A stretch of DNA of 64,000 nucleotides from positions 3,779,501 through 3,843,500 of the forward strand of contig NZ_CP080025.1 of NCBI RefSeq assembly GCF_020463795.1, written 5' to 3'. The DNA comes from Echinicola marina (lineage in GTDB: Bacteria > Bacteroidota > Bacteroidia > Cytophagales > Cyclobacteriaceae). Below, in pieces: positions 8,996 to 18,351 of the stretch (positions are counted from its first letter, which is position 1; the number at the start of each line of letters is the position of its first letter). The notes beneath the pieces are model-generated. The model worked only from the letters and a program-made list of their open reading frames with translations, searched no databases and was not told where the DNA came from. Both the position numbers and the translations under genes were made by a program.

Positions 8996-10501
8996 ATGAA
9001 AAAAACAACACTAATAATTTTATTTTCCCTGGTTTTTGGGGCATTAAGCGCCCAAGACAAACCCAATATCTTGGTGATTTGGGGAGATGATATTGGCTGG
9101 TCGAATGTTAGTTTCAATAACAACGGAATGATGGGGTATAAAACACCCAATATCGATCGAATAGCAAATGAAGGTGCTTCATTTACTGATTGGTACGGTC
9201 AGCAATCTTGTACGGCTGGGCGAGCAGCATTTATCTTAGGCCAGCATCCTTTTAGAACGGGTTTATTGACCATAGGAATGCCTGGTTCTAAGCATGGTGT
9301 CAAAGAAACTCAGCCTACCATTGCTGACTTGCTTAAGCCACAAGGATATGCTACTGGTCAATTTGGTAAGAACCATTTGGGAGATCAGGATGAACACCTT
9401 CCTACCAACCATGGTTTTGACGAGTTCTTTGGTAACCTTTATCACTTGAATGCTGAAGAAGAGCTAGAAGGGTATTATTATCCAAAGGATGCAGAGTTTC
9501 GTAAAAAGTTTGGTCCTCGTGGTGTGATTCATAGTACAGCGGACGGTAAAGTGGAAGATACGGGACCGTTGACCAGACAACGAATGGAAACGGTGGATGA
9601 TGAGTTTGAGAATGCTGCAGTTGAATTTATCAAAAAAGCACATGAAGATGGTAAGCCTTTCTTTGTATGGATGAATTCAACACGGTGCCACGTTTGGACA
9701 CACTTGAAGCCGGAAAGTGATGGTAAGACAGGTATTGGTCTATATCCTGATGCTATGGTAGAGCACGATTTAGCGGTAGGTCGTTTATTGGACTTACTTG
9801 ATGAATTAGGCATTGCTGATAATACCATTGTCATGTATTCTACTGATAATGGTGCAGAGAAAGCGACTTGGCCTGATGGTGGTTCTACTCCATTCAGAGG
9901 TGAGAAAGGTACGACATGGGAAGGAGGTTTTCGCGTACCTACAGCCATTCGTTGGCCTGGAGTGATCAAGCCAGGCACGGTTTACAATGATGTTTTTTCT
10001 CATGAAGACATGATGCCAACCTTATTGGCAGCTGCGGGAGAACCTAATATCAAGGAGAAAGTATTGAATGGGTATCAGGCAAATGGCAAGACATTTAAGC
10101 AACACCTGGATGGTTACAATATGATGCCATATTTCAAAGGTGAAGTGGAAGAGTCTCCCCGAAAGGAAATATTCTATTTTGATGCTGGTGCGAATATGAA
10201 TGCGATTCGTTATGGTAATTGGAAATTGCACTTTACCATTATGGAAGGAGATATAACTGAGGCCTATAGAAAATCACCAAGTTGGCCATATGTAATCAAC
10301 CTTCGGGCTGATCCTTACGAAGTATCACCTGATTCCCGAATGTATGTAAGGTGGTATGCAGAAAATATGTGGCTTTTTGTACCTGCTCAGCAATATGCTG
10401 CTCAGTTCCTGGCTACATTTAAAGATTTCCCTCCTCAAACAGGGTCTTCTTTATCCATAGATAAGGTAGTTCAGCAAATGACCGCACCTCCTAGAAATTA
10501 A
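8996..10501 (+). CDS. S1-type sulfatase, exported (second of a tandem pair)
   Basis: A 501-residue paralogue of the preceding sulfatase. Signal peptide ends near LSAQ; KPNILVIWGDDIG starts the metal site; Cys72 in QSCTAGR is the predicted formylglycine position, the same number as in the paralogue. Long stretches are nearly identical between the two (for example around GQFGKNHLGD, PTNHGFDEFFGNLYHLNAEE and RKKFGPRGVI), while the 40 residues after the active site and the C-terminal 130 residues differ. This suggests duplication followed by specificity change. A hairpin with a T-run follows the stop codon. Substrate unknown. Confidence 0.9.
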   Translation: MKKTTLIILFSLVFGALSAQDKPNILVIWGDDIGWSNVSFNNNGMMGYKTPNIDRIANEGASFTDWYGQQSCTAGRAAFILGQHPFRTGLLTIGMPGSKHGVKETQPTIADLLKPQGYATGQFGKNHLGDQDEHLPTNHGFDEFFGNLYHLNAEEELEGYYYPKDAEFRKKFGPRGVIHSTADGKVEDTGPLTRQRMETVDDEFENAAVEFIKKAHEDGKPFFVWMNSTRCHVWTHLKPESDGKTGIGLYPDAMVEHDLAVGRLLDLLDELGIADNTIVMYSTDNGAEKATWPDGGSTPFRGEKGTTWEGGFRVPTAIRWPGVIKPGTVYNDVFSHEDMMPTLLAAAGEPNIKEKVLNGYQANGKTFKQHLDGYNMMPYFKGEVEESPRKEIFYFDAGANMNAIRYGNWKLHFTIMEGDITEAYRKSPSWPYVINLRADPYEVSPDSRMYVRWYAENMWLFVPAQQYAAQFLATFKDFPPQTGSSLSIDKVVQQMTAPPRN

Positions 10502-10526
10502 TGTTAAAATGTGAAGGTTAAGTTGA

Positions 10527-10561
10527 GTGAATGTCCAGTTATATGGATATTCACTTTTTTT
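10527..10561 (+). terminator. Intrinsic terminator after the tandem sulfatases
   Basis: GTGAATGTCC (10527-10536) pairs with GGATATTCAC (10545-10554), one G-U wobble, 8-base loop, followed by seven T (10555-10561). It lies 25 bases after the sulfatase stop. It also covers the GTG of the longer reading of the next gene, which supports the ATG at 10581. Confidence 0.75.
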
Positions 10562-10580
10562 AACGATAATCTATATTTCT

Positions 10581-11621
10581 ATGAATAAGATATTCATTCT
10601 TTATATTTCACTGGGATATATTTGCTTTGCGTGTTCAGGTCCCCAACAGGAAGAGATTGATACTACTTTAGAGCACAATGAAGGTAATATCAGTGGGGCA
10701 ACCATGCTATTATCTTCCTGGGAAATGAAACCTCGAAAGAGAATTATGGAATGGGTAGAACAGGTAACAGATTCTTTGTCCTTGGATTATATACCAGAAT
10801 CAGATAGGATCGCTGTTTTTGATAATGATGGAACCCTTTGGACCGAACAACCCATGTATTTCCAATTGGCCTTTGCCATTGATGAAATCAAAAGAATGGC
10901 TCCTGATCATCCGGAATGGACCGATAAGGGACTGTTTAAGCCTCTTTTGGAAGGTGATGTACAAGGTTTTTTGGCAGGGGGAGAAGAGTCCTTATTGGCT
11001 TTGCTAAAGGCCAGCCACACAGGAATGACCACAGAAGAGTTTGACCAAAGGGTCAAAACATGGATGAAAACTGCCACACATCCTGATACAGGAAAGCACT
11101 ATAATGAGATGGTTTTTCAGCCCATGCTTGAATTATTGGACTATTTGCAGGCCAATGGTTTCAAAACGTTTATCGTTTCTGGCGGAGGAATAGATTTTAT
11201 GAGGGCATGGGCGGAGGAAGCTTATGGAATTCCTCCTTATCAAATTGTCGGATCTGTAGGAGGCTTGTCCTATGAAATGGAAGGAGAAAAGCCTGTATTG
11301 AATAAGTTGCCTGAGTTATATTTTAATGATGATAAAGCAGGCAAGCCAGTGGGAATCTCTAGAAATATAGGAAAGCGGCCTGTATTTGCTGCAGGAAATA
11401 GTGATGGCGATTATGAAATGCTTCAATATACTTCCACAGGTCATGGCAAAAGATTCGGAATGTATATTCATCATACTGATTCTGTCAGAGAATATGCCTA
11501 TGATCGTGAATCTCATATTGGGAAATTGGATAAGGGGCTGGATGATGCAGAAAAATACAATTGGTTGGTGGTGGACATGGCCAAAGACTGGAAAGTGATT
11601 TATCCCTATAATAAAAAATAA
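10581..11621 (+). CDS. Exported HAD-superfamily phosphatase
   Basis: Start set at ATG 10581, which follows the terminator and opens a hydrophobic leader (MNKIFILYISLGYICFACSG, possibly a lipoprotein although the lipobox is imperfect). HAD motif I is FDNDGTLW with Asp81 and Asp83; motif II is the Ser of FIVSGGG near residue 212; motif IV is AAGNSDGDYEM near residue 275. An alpha-helical cap lies between motifs I and II. This resembles the phosphoserine-phosphatase-like branch; the real substrate is unknown. Export is unusual for HAD enzymes but known for bacterial acid phosphatases. It sits between sulfatases and the MoxR/Bat operon, 39 bases before moxR, so it could be co-transcribed with either only if the upstream terminator leaks. 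Confidence 0.8.
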   Translation: MNKIFILYISLGYICFACSGPQQEEIDTTLEHNEGNISGATMLLSSWEMKPRKRIMEWVEQVTDSLSLDYIPESDRIAVFDNDGTLWTEQPMYFQLAFAIDEIKRMAPDHPEWTDKGLFKPLLEGDVQGFLAGGEESLLALLKASHTGMTTEEFDQRVKTWMKTATHPDTGKHYNEMVFQPMLELLDYLQANGFKTFIVSGGGIDFMRAWAEEAYGIPPYQIVGSVGGLSYEMEGEKPVLNKLPELYFNDDKAGKPVGISRNIGKRPVFAAGNSDGDYEMLQYTSTGHGKRFGMYIHHTDSVREYAYDRESHIGKLDKGLDDAEKYNWLVVDMAKDWKVIYPYNKK

Positions 11622-11660
11622 GGAGAGAGTAACCTATAGATCAATTAAAGAAAAGGGTTT

Positions 11661-12626
11661 ATGAGTAATTTAGAGCGTATTCAGCAACTACACCAACAAA
11701 TGTCATCATCAATCATTGGCCAAGACGAATTGATTCACCGCCTGATATTGGTTTTGTTGGCGGATGGAAATATGTTGTTGGAAGGATTGCCAGGATTGGC
11801 TAAAACCCGGGCCATTAAATCCTTGGCAAAAGCGCTTGAGTGTGGATTAAGTAGGATTCAGTTTACCCCAGACTTGCTTCCCTCAGATGTGACGGGGACA
11901 GAAATTTATCAACCTGAATCAAAGGAGAAGTTTATTTTTCAGCAAGGACCTATTTTTAGTAACCTGATCCTAGCAGATGAGATCAACAGGGCCCCTGCAA
12001 AGGTACAATTAGCCTTGTTGGAAGCGATGGAAGAAAGACAGGTTTCAGTAGCAGGAAAGACCTATCCGATGGATCCGCTTTTTATGGTTATGGCTACACA
12101 GAACCCTGTAGAACAGGAAGGAACCTATCCGCTTCCTGAAGCCCAGATGGATAGATTTTTGATGCATGTCATGATTGATTATCCATCTGACTCAGCTGAA
12201 TTGGAGATTTTGCGCTTAAATCGCTCCGAGCAAAAAAAACAGAAAGAACAGGAAAGCACACCTTTATCCCCGGAAATAATTTTCGAAGCCAGAAAAGAAA
12301 TTGCAGCAGTGACCATTTCCGAAAATATGGAAAAGTACATTGTAGACATCATTTCGGCAACGCGCTATCCTAAAAAGTACAGCGAAGAATTAGCTACTTG
12401 GATAGACTTTGGTGCCAGTCCTAGGGGAAGTATAGCCATTGACCGGGCATGCAGAACACATGCCTGGATGGAGGGAAGGGACTTTGTTTCTCCGGAGGAC
12501 ATCAGGGCAGTAGTCCATGACTGTCTTCGCCATCGCCTGATCCTGAGTTATGAGGCCAATGCAGATGGCATTACCGCGGATAATGTGCTGGAGACTGTAC
12601 TGAAAGAGGTAGCTGTAGTTGCATAA
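11661..12626 (+). CDS. MoxR-family AAA+ ATPase
   Basis: A 321-residue cytoplasmic ATPase. Walker A is GLPGLAKT (42-49), Walker B is LILADEIN near residue 105, followed by the MoxR signature APAKVQLALLEAMEERQV; sensor 1 is MATQNPVEQEGTYPLPEAQMDRF, and a lid domain with FGASPRGSIAIDRA follows. MoxR proteins are chaperone-like ATPases that work with von Willebrand A (VWA) domain proteins, here encoded directly downstream (DUF58, BatA, BatB). It begins the operon; 12 bases separate it from the DUF58 gene. The family is certain; the physiological role (aerotolerance or envelope stress in other Bacteroidota) is by analogy. Confidence 0.93.
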   Translation: MSNLERIQQLHQQMSSSIIGQDELIHRLILVLLADGNMLLEGLPGLAKTRAIKSLAKALECGLSRIQFTPDLLPSDVTGTEIYQPESKEKFIFQQGPIFSNLILADEINRAPAKVQLALLEAMEERQVSVAGKTYPMDPLFMVMATQNPVEQEGTYPLPEAQMDRFLMHVMIDYPSDSAELEILRLNRSEQKKQKEQESTPLSPEIIFEARKEIAAVTISENMEKYIVDIISATRYPKKYSEELATWIDFGASPRGSIAIDRACRTHAWMEGRDFVSPEDIRAVVHDCLRHRLILSYEANADGITADNVLETVLKEVAVVA

Positions 12627-12638
12627 AAATTGGAGTGA

Positions 12639-13577
12639 ATGGCTAAGTCAAAAGAGACCTTTCCAAAAGATGTATTTATTTCCCTAAAGGAGCTTCTAGG
12701 GATGGAGCATCTTGCCATGCATTTTAGTTTATTGGCCAGAAAGCAAAAAGTCAACAGTATATTGGGGGGAAAACATGCTTCCAAATTAAGAGGAAGGGGT
12801 TTGGATTTTGAGGAAGTGCGAAATTATGTGAACGGTGATGATATCCGGAATATTGATTGGAAAGTAACTGCCCGTACCCATCAGACGCATACACGGGTAT
12901 TTACAGAAGAAAAAGAAAAGCCAGCATTAATAATCGTCGACCAATCCAAATCCATGCTGTTTGGCTCACAGCAATACACTAAATCCGTCGTGGCAGCCCG
13001 ATTGGCCGCAATGGTGGCCTTTAGGGTTTTAAAACAAGGTGACAGGGTCGGGAGAGTAATTTTTGCAGATAATGGAGTAGACATTATTTTCCCTAAGAGA
13101 GACAGAAAAAATATCTTGAGGTTTTTTGAAATGATCGTTAGCCGGAATCATGAATTGGCCGATTCTGCACCGGTAATGTTTGAGGAGGCACTACAAGAAA
13201 CGATCAAAAAAGTAAGAAATATGGTGACCCATGATTTTTTGGTGGTGGTTATCAGTGATTTTTTGAGGTATTCTCCACAACTGACAAAGTTTATCACACA
13301 AATAGCCCAGCACAATGATGTTTTATTGGCTAAAGTAACTGGTCCTATGGAATGGGAAATCCCCCATATCAAATTTGTAGCAGGAGATAATCATAGTCAA
13401 GTGGCTATCGATGGGAAAAAAAAGAATACAAGGGATGACCTACAAAATCGGTTTAAAACTGATTTTACTAAGTTTAAAGGGGAAATGAAAAGACATAGAG
13501 TTCCCCTCTTCAGTATCAATACAGTGGCACCCGTAGATGTGCAGTTAAAAGAGATTTTTAAAGGGACAGGTAAATGA
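12639..13577 (+). CDS. DUF58 / VWA-like protein of the Bat operon
   Basis: A 312-residue protein with the DUF58 hallmark RGRGLDFEEVRNYVNGDD-IRNIDW (about residues 50-75) and a VWA-like fold with VDQSKSM near residue 105, a DxSxS metal-site motif. No membrane segment is evident. DUF58 proteins typically pair with MoxR ATPases. Its stop overlaps the next start (ATGA at 13574-13577), indicating translational coupling. Confidence 0.9.
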   Translation: MAKSKETFPKDVFISLKELLGMEHLAMHFSLLARKQKVNSILGGKHASKLRGRGLDFEEVRNYVNGDDIRNIDWKVTARTHQTHTRVFTEEKEKPALIIVDQSKSMLFGSQQYTKSVVAARLAAMVAFRVLKQGDRVGRVIFADNGVDIIFPKRDRKNILRFFEMIVSRNHELADSAPVMFEEALQETIKKVRNMVTHDFLVVVISDFLRYSPQLTKFITQIAQHNDVLLAKVTGPMEWEIPHIKFVAGDNHSQVAIDGKKKNTRDDLQNRFKTDFTKFKGEMKRHRVPLFSINTVAPVDVQLKEIFKGTGK

Positions 13578-14080
13578 GGAATGTATTGCAATTGGATAGC
13601 TTGCCCACAAATGATACCACCGCCGTAGCTCAATTATTACATGGGGCTGAACTTTATGAACCTGCGGCAGTGGATTTCAGCTTTGAAACCATAGGATGGT
13701 GGGGGCTTGGTTTGCTCTTACTGTTGGTGACTTTGATACTGGGTTATTTTGGTCTCAGAAGGTATTGGAAGAATAAATATAGAAGAGAGGCATTGGATAG
13801 GATCAAAAGGGTAGCAGAGGAAGAACAGCTTACGACGGAGGTTTTTGTAGTATTAAAAAATACAGCTATAAAAGCCTTTGGTCGTAGAAGGGTGGGGGGA
13901 CTCTATGATCATGATTGGTTAGCTTTTTTGGAAAAAACAGGAAAGCAAGTGAATTTTTTGGATAGGGAAGAGGAGCTTTTGACAGCCTTGTATAGAAATG
14001 TGCTCTTGAGCAATGAGGGGAAAAGAAAGCTTATGGTCAACGCAGAAAAATGGGTGAAAACGCATGCCAGACAACTTTGA
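13574..14080 (+). CDS. Single-pass membrane protein of the Bat operon (DUF4381-like)
   Basis: A 168-residue protein with one strong transmembrane helix near residues 35-58 (WWGLGLLLLLVTLILGYFGL), then a basic stretch and a helical cytoplasmic domain. The position between DUF58 and BatA and the layout match small DUF4381-type proteins of these operons; assignment rests mostly on context. It overlaps the upstream gene by 4 bases and the downstream gene by 17, so all are likely translated together. Specific function unknown. Confidence 0.75.
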   Translation: MRNVLQLDSLPTNDTTAVAQLLHGAELYEPAAVDFSFETIGWWGLGLLLLLVTLILGYFGLRRYWKNKYRREALDRIKRVAEEEQLTTEVFVVLKNTAIKAFGRRRVGGLYDHDWLAFLEKTGKQVNFLDREEELLTALYRNVLLSNEGKRKLMVNAEKWVKTHARQL

Positions 14081-15068
14081 AATAGGAAATATATGGGCTT
14101 TGTACCTGCTGCCGGTTCCGCTTTTGGTGTATTGGCTGCTACCGCCTATCCGGATAAAAAGTTCTTCTATTAATTTGCCCACCTATCCTAAATTGCTGGA
14201 TCAAACAGGTCAAAAGCCACGAAAGGCCGCAATGGTCCAAAGGAAAGGAATTGTTTCTTGGTTTTACCTGATATTGATTTGGTGTTTGCTATTGGCTGCC
14301 CTGTCTTCCCCACAATTGGTGGGGAAGCCTGAATTGAAAGTAAAGACCTCCCGGAGTTTCTTGATTGCCGCTGATATTTCGTTCAGTATGGCCACTGATG
14401 ATTGGATGATAGATGGAGAAAAAGTTCGCCGATGGGATGCGGTCAAAGCAGTGATGCATGATTTTATAGCACAAAGAAAGGGAGATAGGATGGGCTTGTT
14501 ATTTTTTGGCTCCAGTGCTTATATTCAGGCTCCTTTTACCCCAGATCTACAAACTGTAGATCAATTGCTAGAGGAAGCTGATGTAGGAATGGCTGGGCAA
14601 ATGACCAACATTGGCAAAGCTATTTCAAAAGGAGCTACACTTTTTGAAAAAGATACCATTGAAACCAAGGTCATGCTACTACTGACAGATGGTGTAGATG
14701 CTGGGACTGATATTTTGCCCCTTGATGCAGCAGATATGGCGAGGAGAGATTCTATCATTATTTACACCATCGGTATCGGAGATCCTTTTAGTAATCAGAG
14801 TGACCTGGATGAGGACACCTTGAAAGAAATTGCCGAAATGACCGGCGGACAATATTTTAGGGCCATTGATACGGAGCGGTTAAACGAAATTTATGAAGAA
14901 CTGAACAAGTTGGAGCCGATAGAATATGAGGAGGAGGAAAACAGACCCGAAACATTACTATATATCTACCCACTTGGCATAGCCTTGGCGCTGATGCTAC
15001 TTGGGATGCTGGTAGGTAATATGGGCAGCACCATAAAAAGAATGCAAAGAAAGGATGCTTATGTTTGA
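14064..15068 (+). CDS. batA: BatA-like VWA-domain membrane protein
   Basis: 334 residues: N-terminal hydrophobic helix (about 8-27), second helix (about 65-82), a periplasmic or cytosolic VWA domain (about 98-285), and a C-terminal helix (about 300-320). The metal-ion-dependent adhesion motif starts at Asp104 in DISFS, with TNIGKAI and LLTDGVD supplying the other ligands. This is the organisation of BatA in the Bacteroides aerotolerance operon. It overlaps the next gene by 14 bases. Confidence 0.88.
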   Translation: MPDNFEIGNIWALYLLPVPLLVYWLLPPIRIKSSSINLPTYPKLLDQTGQKPRKAAMVQRKGIVSWFYLILIWCLLLAALSSPQLVGKPELKVKTSRSFLIAADISFSMATDDWMIDGEKVRRWDAVKAVMHDFIAQRKGDRMGLLFFGSSAYIQAPFTPDLQTVDQLLEEADVGMAGQMTNIGKAISKGATLFEKDTIETKVMLLLTDGVDAGTDILPLDAADMARRDSIIIYTIGIGDPFSNQSDLDEDTLKEIAEMTGGQYFRAIDTERLNEIYEELNKLEPIEYEEEENRPETLLYIYPLGIALALMLLGMLVGNMGSTIKRMQRKDAYV

Positions 15069-16779
15069 TGAGGTTTTACCGATTGATGTGGAAGTTTTTC
15101 ATTTCCTTAGGCCTCAATGGTTATGGACGATAGTACCGGCATTAGTTTTCTTTATTTGGGGCATCCTGAGTATTAAGAGTGGGGTGAAATGGAAAAAAGT
15201 CATTGCTCCTCATCTGAGGGCCTATGTTATTCAAAAGGGGACTGAGCGGATGAAAATCCTCATGCACAGTTTACTTTTTTTAGGGTTTTGTTTGGGGAGC
15301 TTGGCAATGGCAGGACCTACTTGGAAAAAGGTAGAAGTGCCCGGCCAGGAATTGGAAACGCCTTTGGTGATTTGTTTGGATTTGTCCCAGAGCATGATGG
15401 CGGAAGATATGCAGCCCAATAGGCTTGAAAGGGCCAAGTTTAAAATCAATGACTTTTTGGACCAAAACCCTCAAGCGAGGGTCTCATTGCTGGCTTTTTC
15501 GGGTACTGCCCATACAGTGGTTCCTTTGACAAGGGATTATGATATTATCAGAAGTCATTTGGAAGGTCTGTCTCCCTCCATCATGCCCGTTCAAGGATCT
15601 GATTTAGGGGCAGCTTTGGCCTTGGCTGACTCCATCATTAAAGTTACTTCAGCTCCAGGGACAATTTTGATCATGTCCGATGATTTTGAGGATCAGGAAT
15701 TTGATGAAATCCAAAGGTTGGCCAGTACTTCAGGTAATCTGCTAGAAATACTGGTATACAATACCCCAATGGGGGCTGCCGTGCCTTCCCCTTCAGGAAG
15801 AGGGAATTTAAAAGTAAATGGAAAAGAGGTGGTTTCTGTAATGAATCGCCAAATTGTCCAAAAATTCAATTCCCTGGAAAAGGTAACAGTAACGCCCTTG
15901 ACCTTGGACGATAGTGATGTAGAGGCTATCTCAAAGAAGGTAAGAGCTAATTTGATCTTTACAGAAAAGCCCGAAGAAAAAGCTGATCAATGGCAGGATA
16001 GAGGACTATTGCTGATCATACCGATGATTTTGATTTTTCTAATGTGGTTTCGAAAAGGATGGGTGCTCTATGCTTTGCTTTTGATTACTTTTTCTTCTTG
16101 TGGAAAGGTAAATAGCTTTGATGACCTGTGGTTTACGGCCGATTATCAAGGTCAATTGCTCAGCAATAAGGGGGAATTTGAGAAGGCCGCCGAAAAATAC
16201 AATGATCCCATGAGAAAGGGTGTAGCCTATTTTAAATCGGGAAAATATACTGAAGCGATTCAGGCCTTTGCCAAAGATACTACAGCAGAAGGAGCTTATA
16301 ACTTAGGCCTAGCCTATTATAAGAATGGAGACTTGACAGCAGCTTGGGCTGCATTTGGTTTGGCCACCGAAATGGACCCGAATATGGAGCAGGCAATTGC
16401 CAATATGGAAGCCATGAGCAAAATGATGTCGGGTACAAGTGAAGTAGATCCTCAGGAGGCACAAGAAGCAGAAAACGGTACTGCAGACAATACCCAAGAA
16501 AATGACAGTATGGAAGATTTGGGAGGAGGTGGACAGGAAGCCACCGAGGAGGATATGAAGGAGGAAAGATTATCCGAAACAGTCAATACAGATGTGAGGA
16601 AAGCAAAAGAGCTGGAAGAAGTTCCAGATGATATTGGCGCTCACCAACAAGAAACTAATAATCAAAAAGTATTGCTGCAGAAGGTGGATGATGATCCTGC
16701 CTTATTTATGAAAAGAAAATTTGAATACCAGTTAAAAAACGGAAAGGTAAAGCCGAGTGCTGATGAAAAGGCTTATTAA
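15055..16779 (+). CDS. BatB-BatC fusion: VWA membrane protein plus TPR domain
   Basis: Residues 1-335 resemble BatB: two N-terminal membrane helices, a VWA domain with DLSQS at 109-113, and a third helix near 315-330. A second hydrophobic stretch then ends in LLLITFSSCG with Cys349, resembling a lipoprotein signal, followed by TPR-like repeats (about 365-460, including GAYNLGLAYYKNGDLTAAWAAFG) and an acidic Gln/Glu-rich tail, as in BatC. In Bacteroides the two parts are separate genes. No stop or frameshift separates them here. The partner genes on both sides overlap, so it belongs to the same coupled operon. Confidence 0.85.
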   Translation: MLMFDEVLPIDVEVFHFLRPQWLWTIVPALVFFIWGILSIKSGVKWKKVIAPHLRAYVIQKGTERMKILMHSLLFLGFCLGSLAMAGPTWKKVEVPGQELETPLVICLDLSQSMMAEDMQPNRLERAKFKINDFLDQNPQARVSLLAFSGTAHTVVPLTRDYDIIRSHLEGLSPSIMPVQGSDLGAALALADSIIKVTSAPGTILIMSDDFEDQEFDEIQRLASTSGNLLEILVYNTPMGAAVPSPSGRGNLKVNGKEVVSVMNRQIVQKFNSLEKVTVTPLTLDDSDVEAISKKVRANLIFTEKPEEKADQWQDRGLLLIIPMILIFLMWFRKGWVLYALLLITFSSCGKVNSFDDLWFTADYQGQLLSNKGEFEKAAEKYNDPMRKGVAYFKSGKYTEAIQAFAKDTTAEGAYNLGLAYYKNGDLTAAWAAFGLATEMDPNMEQAIANMEAMSKMMSGTSEVDPQEAQEAENGTADNTQENDSMEDLGGGGQEATEEDMKEERLSETVNTDVRKAKELEEVPDDIGAHQQETNNQKVLLQKVDDDPALFMKRKFEYQLKNGKVKPSADEKAY

Positions 16780-18100
16780 ATACATATTGATAGTTTATGG
16801 AATATGTCTTGGACTTCTATTGTCCTTGCCCAGTAAGGGCCAACAGGTATGGGCAGAAGTTCATTTAAACCAATCGACTGTTTATGTAGGCCAACCGGTC
16901 ACTGTGGGCATCAAGGTGTATACCTCTACTTGGTTTACCCGTGGCATTGATTTGGGAAATCTTCAGGTAAATGGAGCTTTTACGACCTATTTTAGACCCG
17001 TGAGTGGTTCCATTAGTAAAAATGGTATGACCTATTCGAATGTGGAGCTGATATATCATGTATTCCCTTATAAAGAAGAGAATATCGTTTTTCCAAGTCT
17101 TGATATTTCTGTTGAAACCCCTCCCGAGGGTGATTATAAGGGGGTAAAAATGGAATTGCAAACTGAGCAAAAACTGATCAAGGTAAAACCTGTTCCTCCT
17201 GGTTTTGAAACAAATGATTGGTTAGTGGCAGGTGGTTTGACTGTGGATGGAAGTTGGAGTGGGAGCCTCAATGATGTAAAGGTGGGGGACGTTCTTGAGC
17301 GCAAAATAGTAAGAACAGCCTCAGGAACCATGTCCAGATTGATACCGCCCATTAATTGGGATACTGTTCCAGGCTTGGGACTATATCCCGATAGAACCAG
17401 CTTAAATGATAATAAGGGGAAGACATCCATCAGTGCTTCTCGCACTGAGGCAATGAAATATCTTTTTGAGAAGGAGGGAGAGATTACGATTCCAGAAATG
17501 GTTTTTCATTGGTACAATCCTTATCAGGATAAACTTTACAAAAGAACCCTAAAATCGGTGAAAATTGAGGTCAAGGCCAACCCAAACATGGGGATTTTGA
17601 CAACGATTAAAGACTCCCTTGCTTCTCAGGAAGCACAGCTGCTGATGGATACAGTGGAAAAAAAGCCTTTTACATGGCTAGGTTTTTCTTGGAAGCAATT
17701 GCTGATCTTGTGTGTAATACTGTTTGTGCTGGTATTCTTTGTTGTAAAAATAACCAGGAACTTGATCAACTGGAACAGGACTAGGCAGCAGGCTTACTTG
17801 CATTCGGAAAGGTATTATTGGGATTTGTTCTTGCATGCAGCCAAGAAAAATCAATCCAAAGAAACGCTCAAGTCTATTTATAGGTGGATTGACGAATTGG
17901 ATCTGAAGGAACCAAGTTTGAAATATTTTATTAAAAACTATGGGACGTCTCAACTAAAGGAAAAGCTGGCGACGTCAAATGGAAAAATTGAAATAGCTTT
18001 CTTCAGTCATCACTTAAATGATTTTAAACTATCAAGGAAGCGTTATTTGCAGGGAAAAGGAAAAGTTTTCAGGCCTTCAAGGTCCTGGGTGAATCCTTAA
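16763..18100 (+). CDS. batD: BatD-like exported membrane protein
   Basis: Start set at ATG 16763 (a GTG two codons upstream is also open). A signal peptide is followed by beta-rich domains (EVHLNQSTVYVGQPVTVGIKVYT), a transmembrane helix near residues 312-335 (LLILCVILFVLVFFVV) and a basic helical cytoplasmic tail. This is the BatD layout. It overlaps batBC by 17 bases. No BatE-like gene follows; a terminator lies about 80 bases downstream, so the operon ends here. Confidence 0.85.
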   Translation: MKRLIKYILIVYGICLGLLLSLPSKGQQVWAEVHLNQSTVYVGQPVTVGIKVYTSTWFTRGIDLGNLQVNGAFTTYFRPVSGSISKNGMTYSNVELIYHVFPYKEENIVFPSLDISVETPPEGDYKGVKMELQTEQKLIKVKPVPPGFETNDWLVAGGLTVDGSWSGSLNDVKVGDVLERKIVRTASGTMSRLIPPINWDTVPGLGLYPDRTSLNDNKGKTSISASRTEAMKYLFEKEGEITIPEMVFHWYNPYQDKLYKRTLKSVKIEVKANPNMGILTTIKDSLASQEAQLLMDTVEKKPFTWLGFSWKQLLILCVILFVLVFFVVKITRNLINWNRTRQQAYLHSERYYWDLFLHAAKKNQSKETLKSIYRWIDELDLKEPSLKYFIKNYGTSQLKEKLATSNGKIEIAFFSHHLNDFKLSRKRYLQGKGKVFRPSRSWVNP

Positions 18101-18181
18101 ATTATTTTTTGTGATTGGACTTGAATGGGGATAGGTATAAAAAACTGTTTTAAGTCATTTTAGTATAAGATTATGTTCATA

Positions 18182-18208
18182 AAAGGGCTTTTGCCCTTTG
18201 ACTTTTTT
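18182..18208 (+). terminator. Intrinsic terminator of the MoxR/Bat operon
   Basis: AAAGGGC (18182-18188) and GCCCTTT (18193-18199) form a 7-bp stem with a TTTT loop, followed by GAC and six T (18203-18208). It lies 82 bases after the batD stop and before 6-phosphogluconate dehydrogenase. Confidence 0.75.
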
Positions 18209-18235
18209 GGAAATAGCACAAAGGCAAATGTTTTA

Positions 18236-18269
18236 TTGATGAAATAATGCTAAGGGTTTATTATCTTTA
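18236..18269 (+). promoter_or_regulatory. Weak promoter candidate for gnd
   Basis: TTG at 18236-18238 and TATCTTTA at 18262-18269 (one mismatch to TAnnTTTG) are spaced 23 bases apart, slightly long. They lie after the Bat terminator and about 83 bases before the gnd start. Tentative. Confidence 0.25.
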
Positions 18270-18351
18270 ACGCTCCCAAAAACCTAAATAATTTCCCTGG
18301 AATTGGGTTTTTCAATTGATAGGGAACTAATAAATAACTAACAACATAAAT

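Noticed and set aside
10527-10580. Longer N-terminus for the HAD phosphatase from GTG 10527
   Set aside because: It would start inside the terminator hairpin of the sulfatase gene; ATG 10581 begins a normal export leader.
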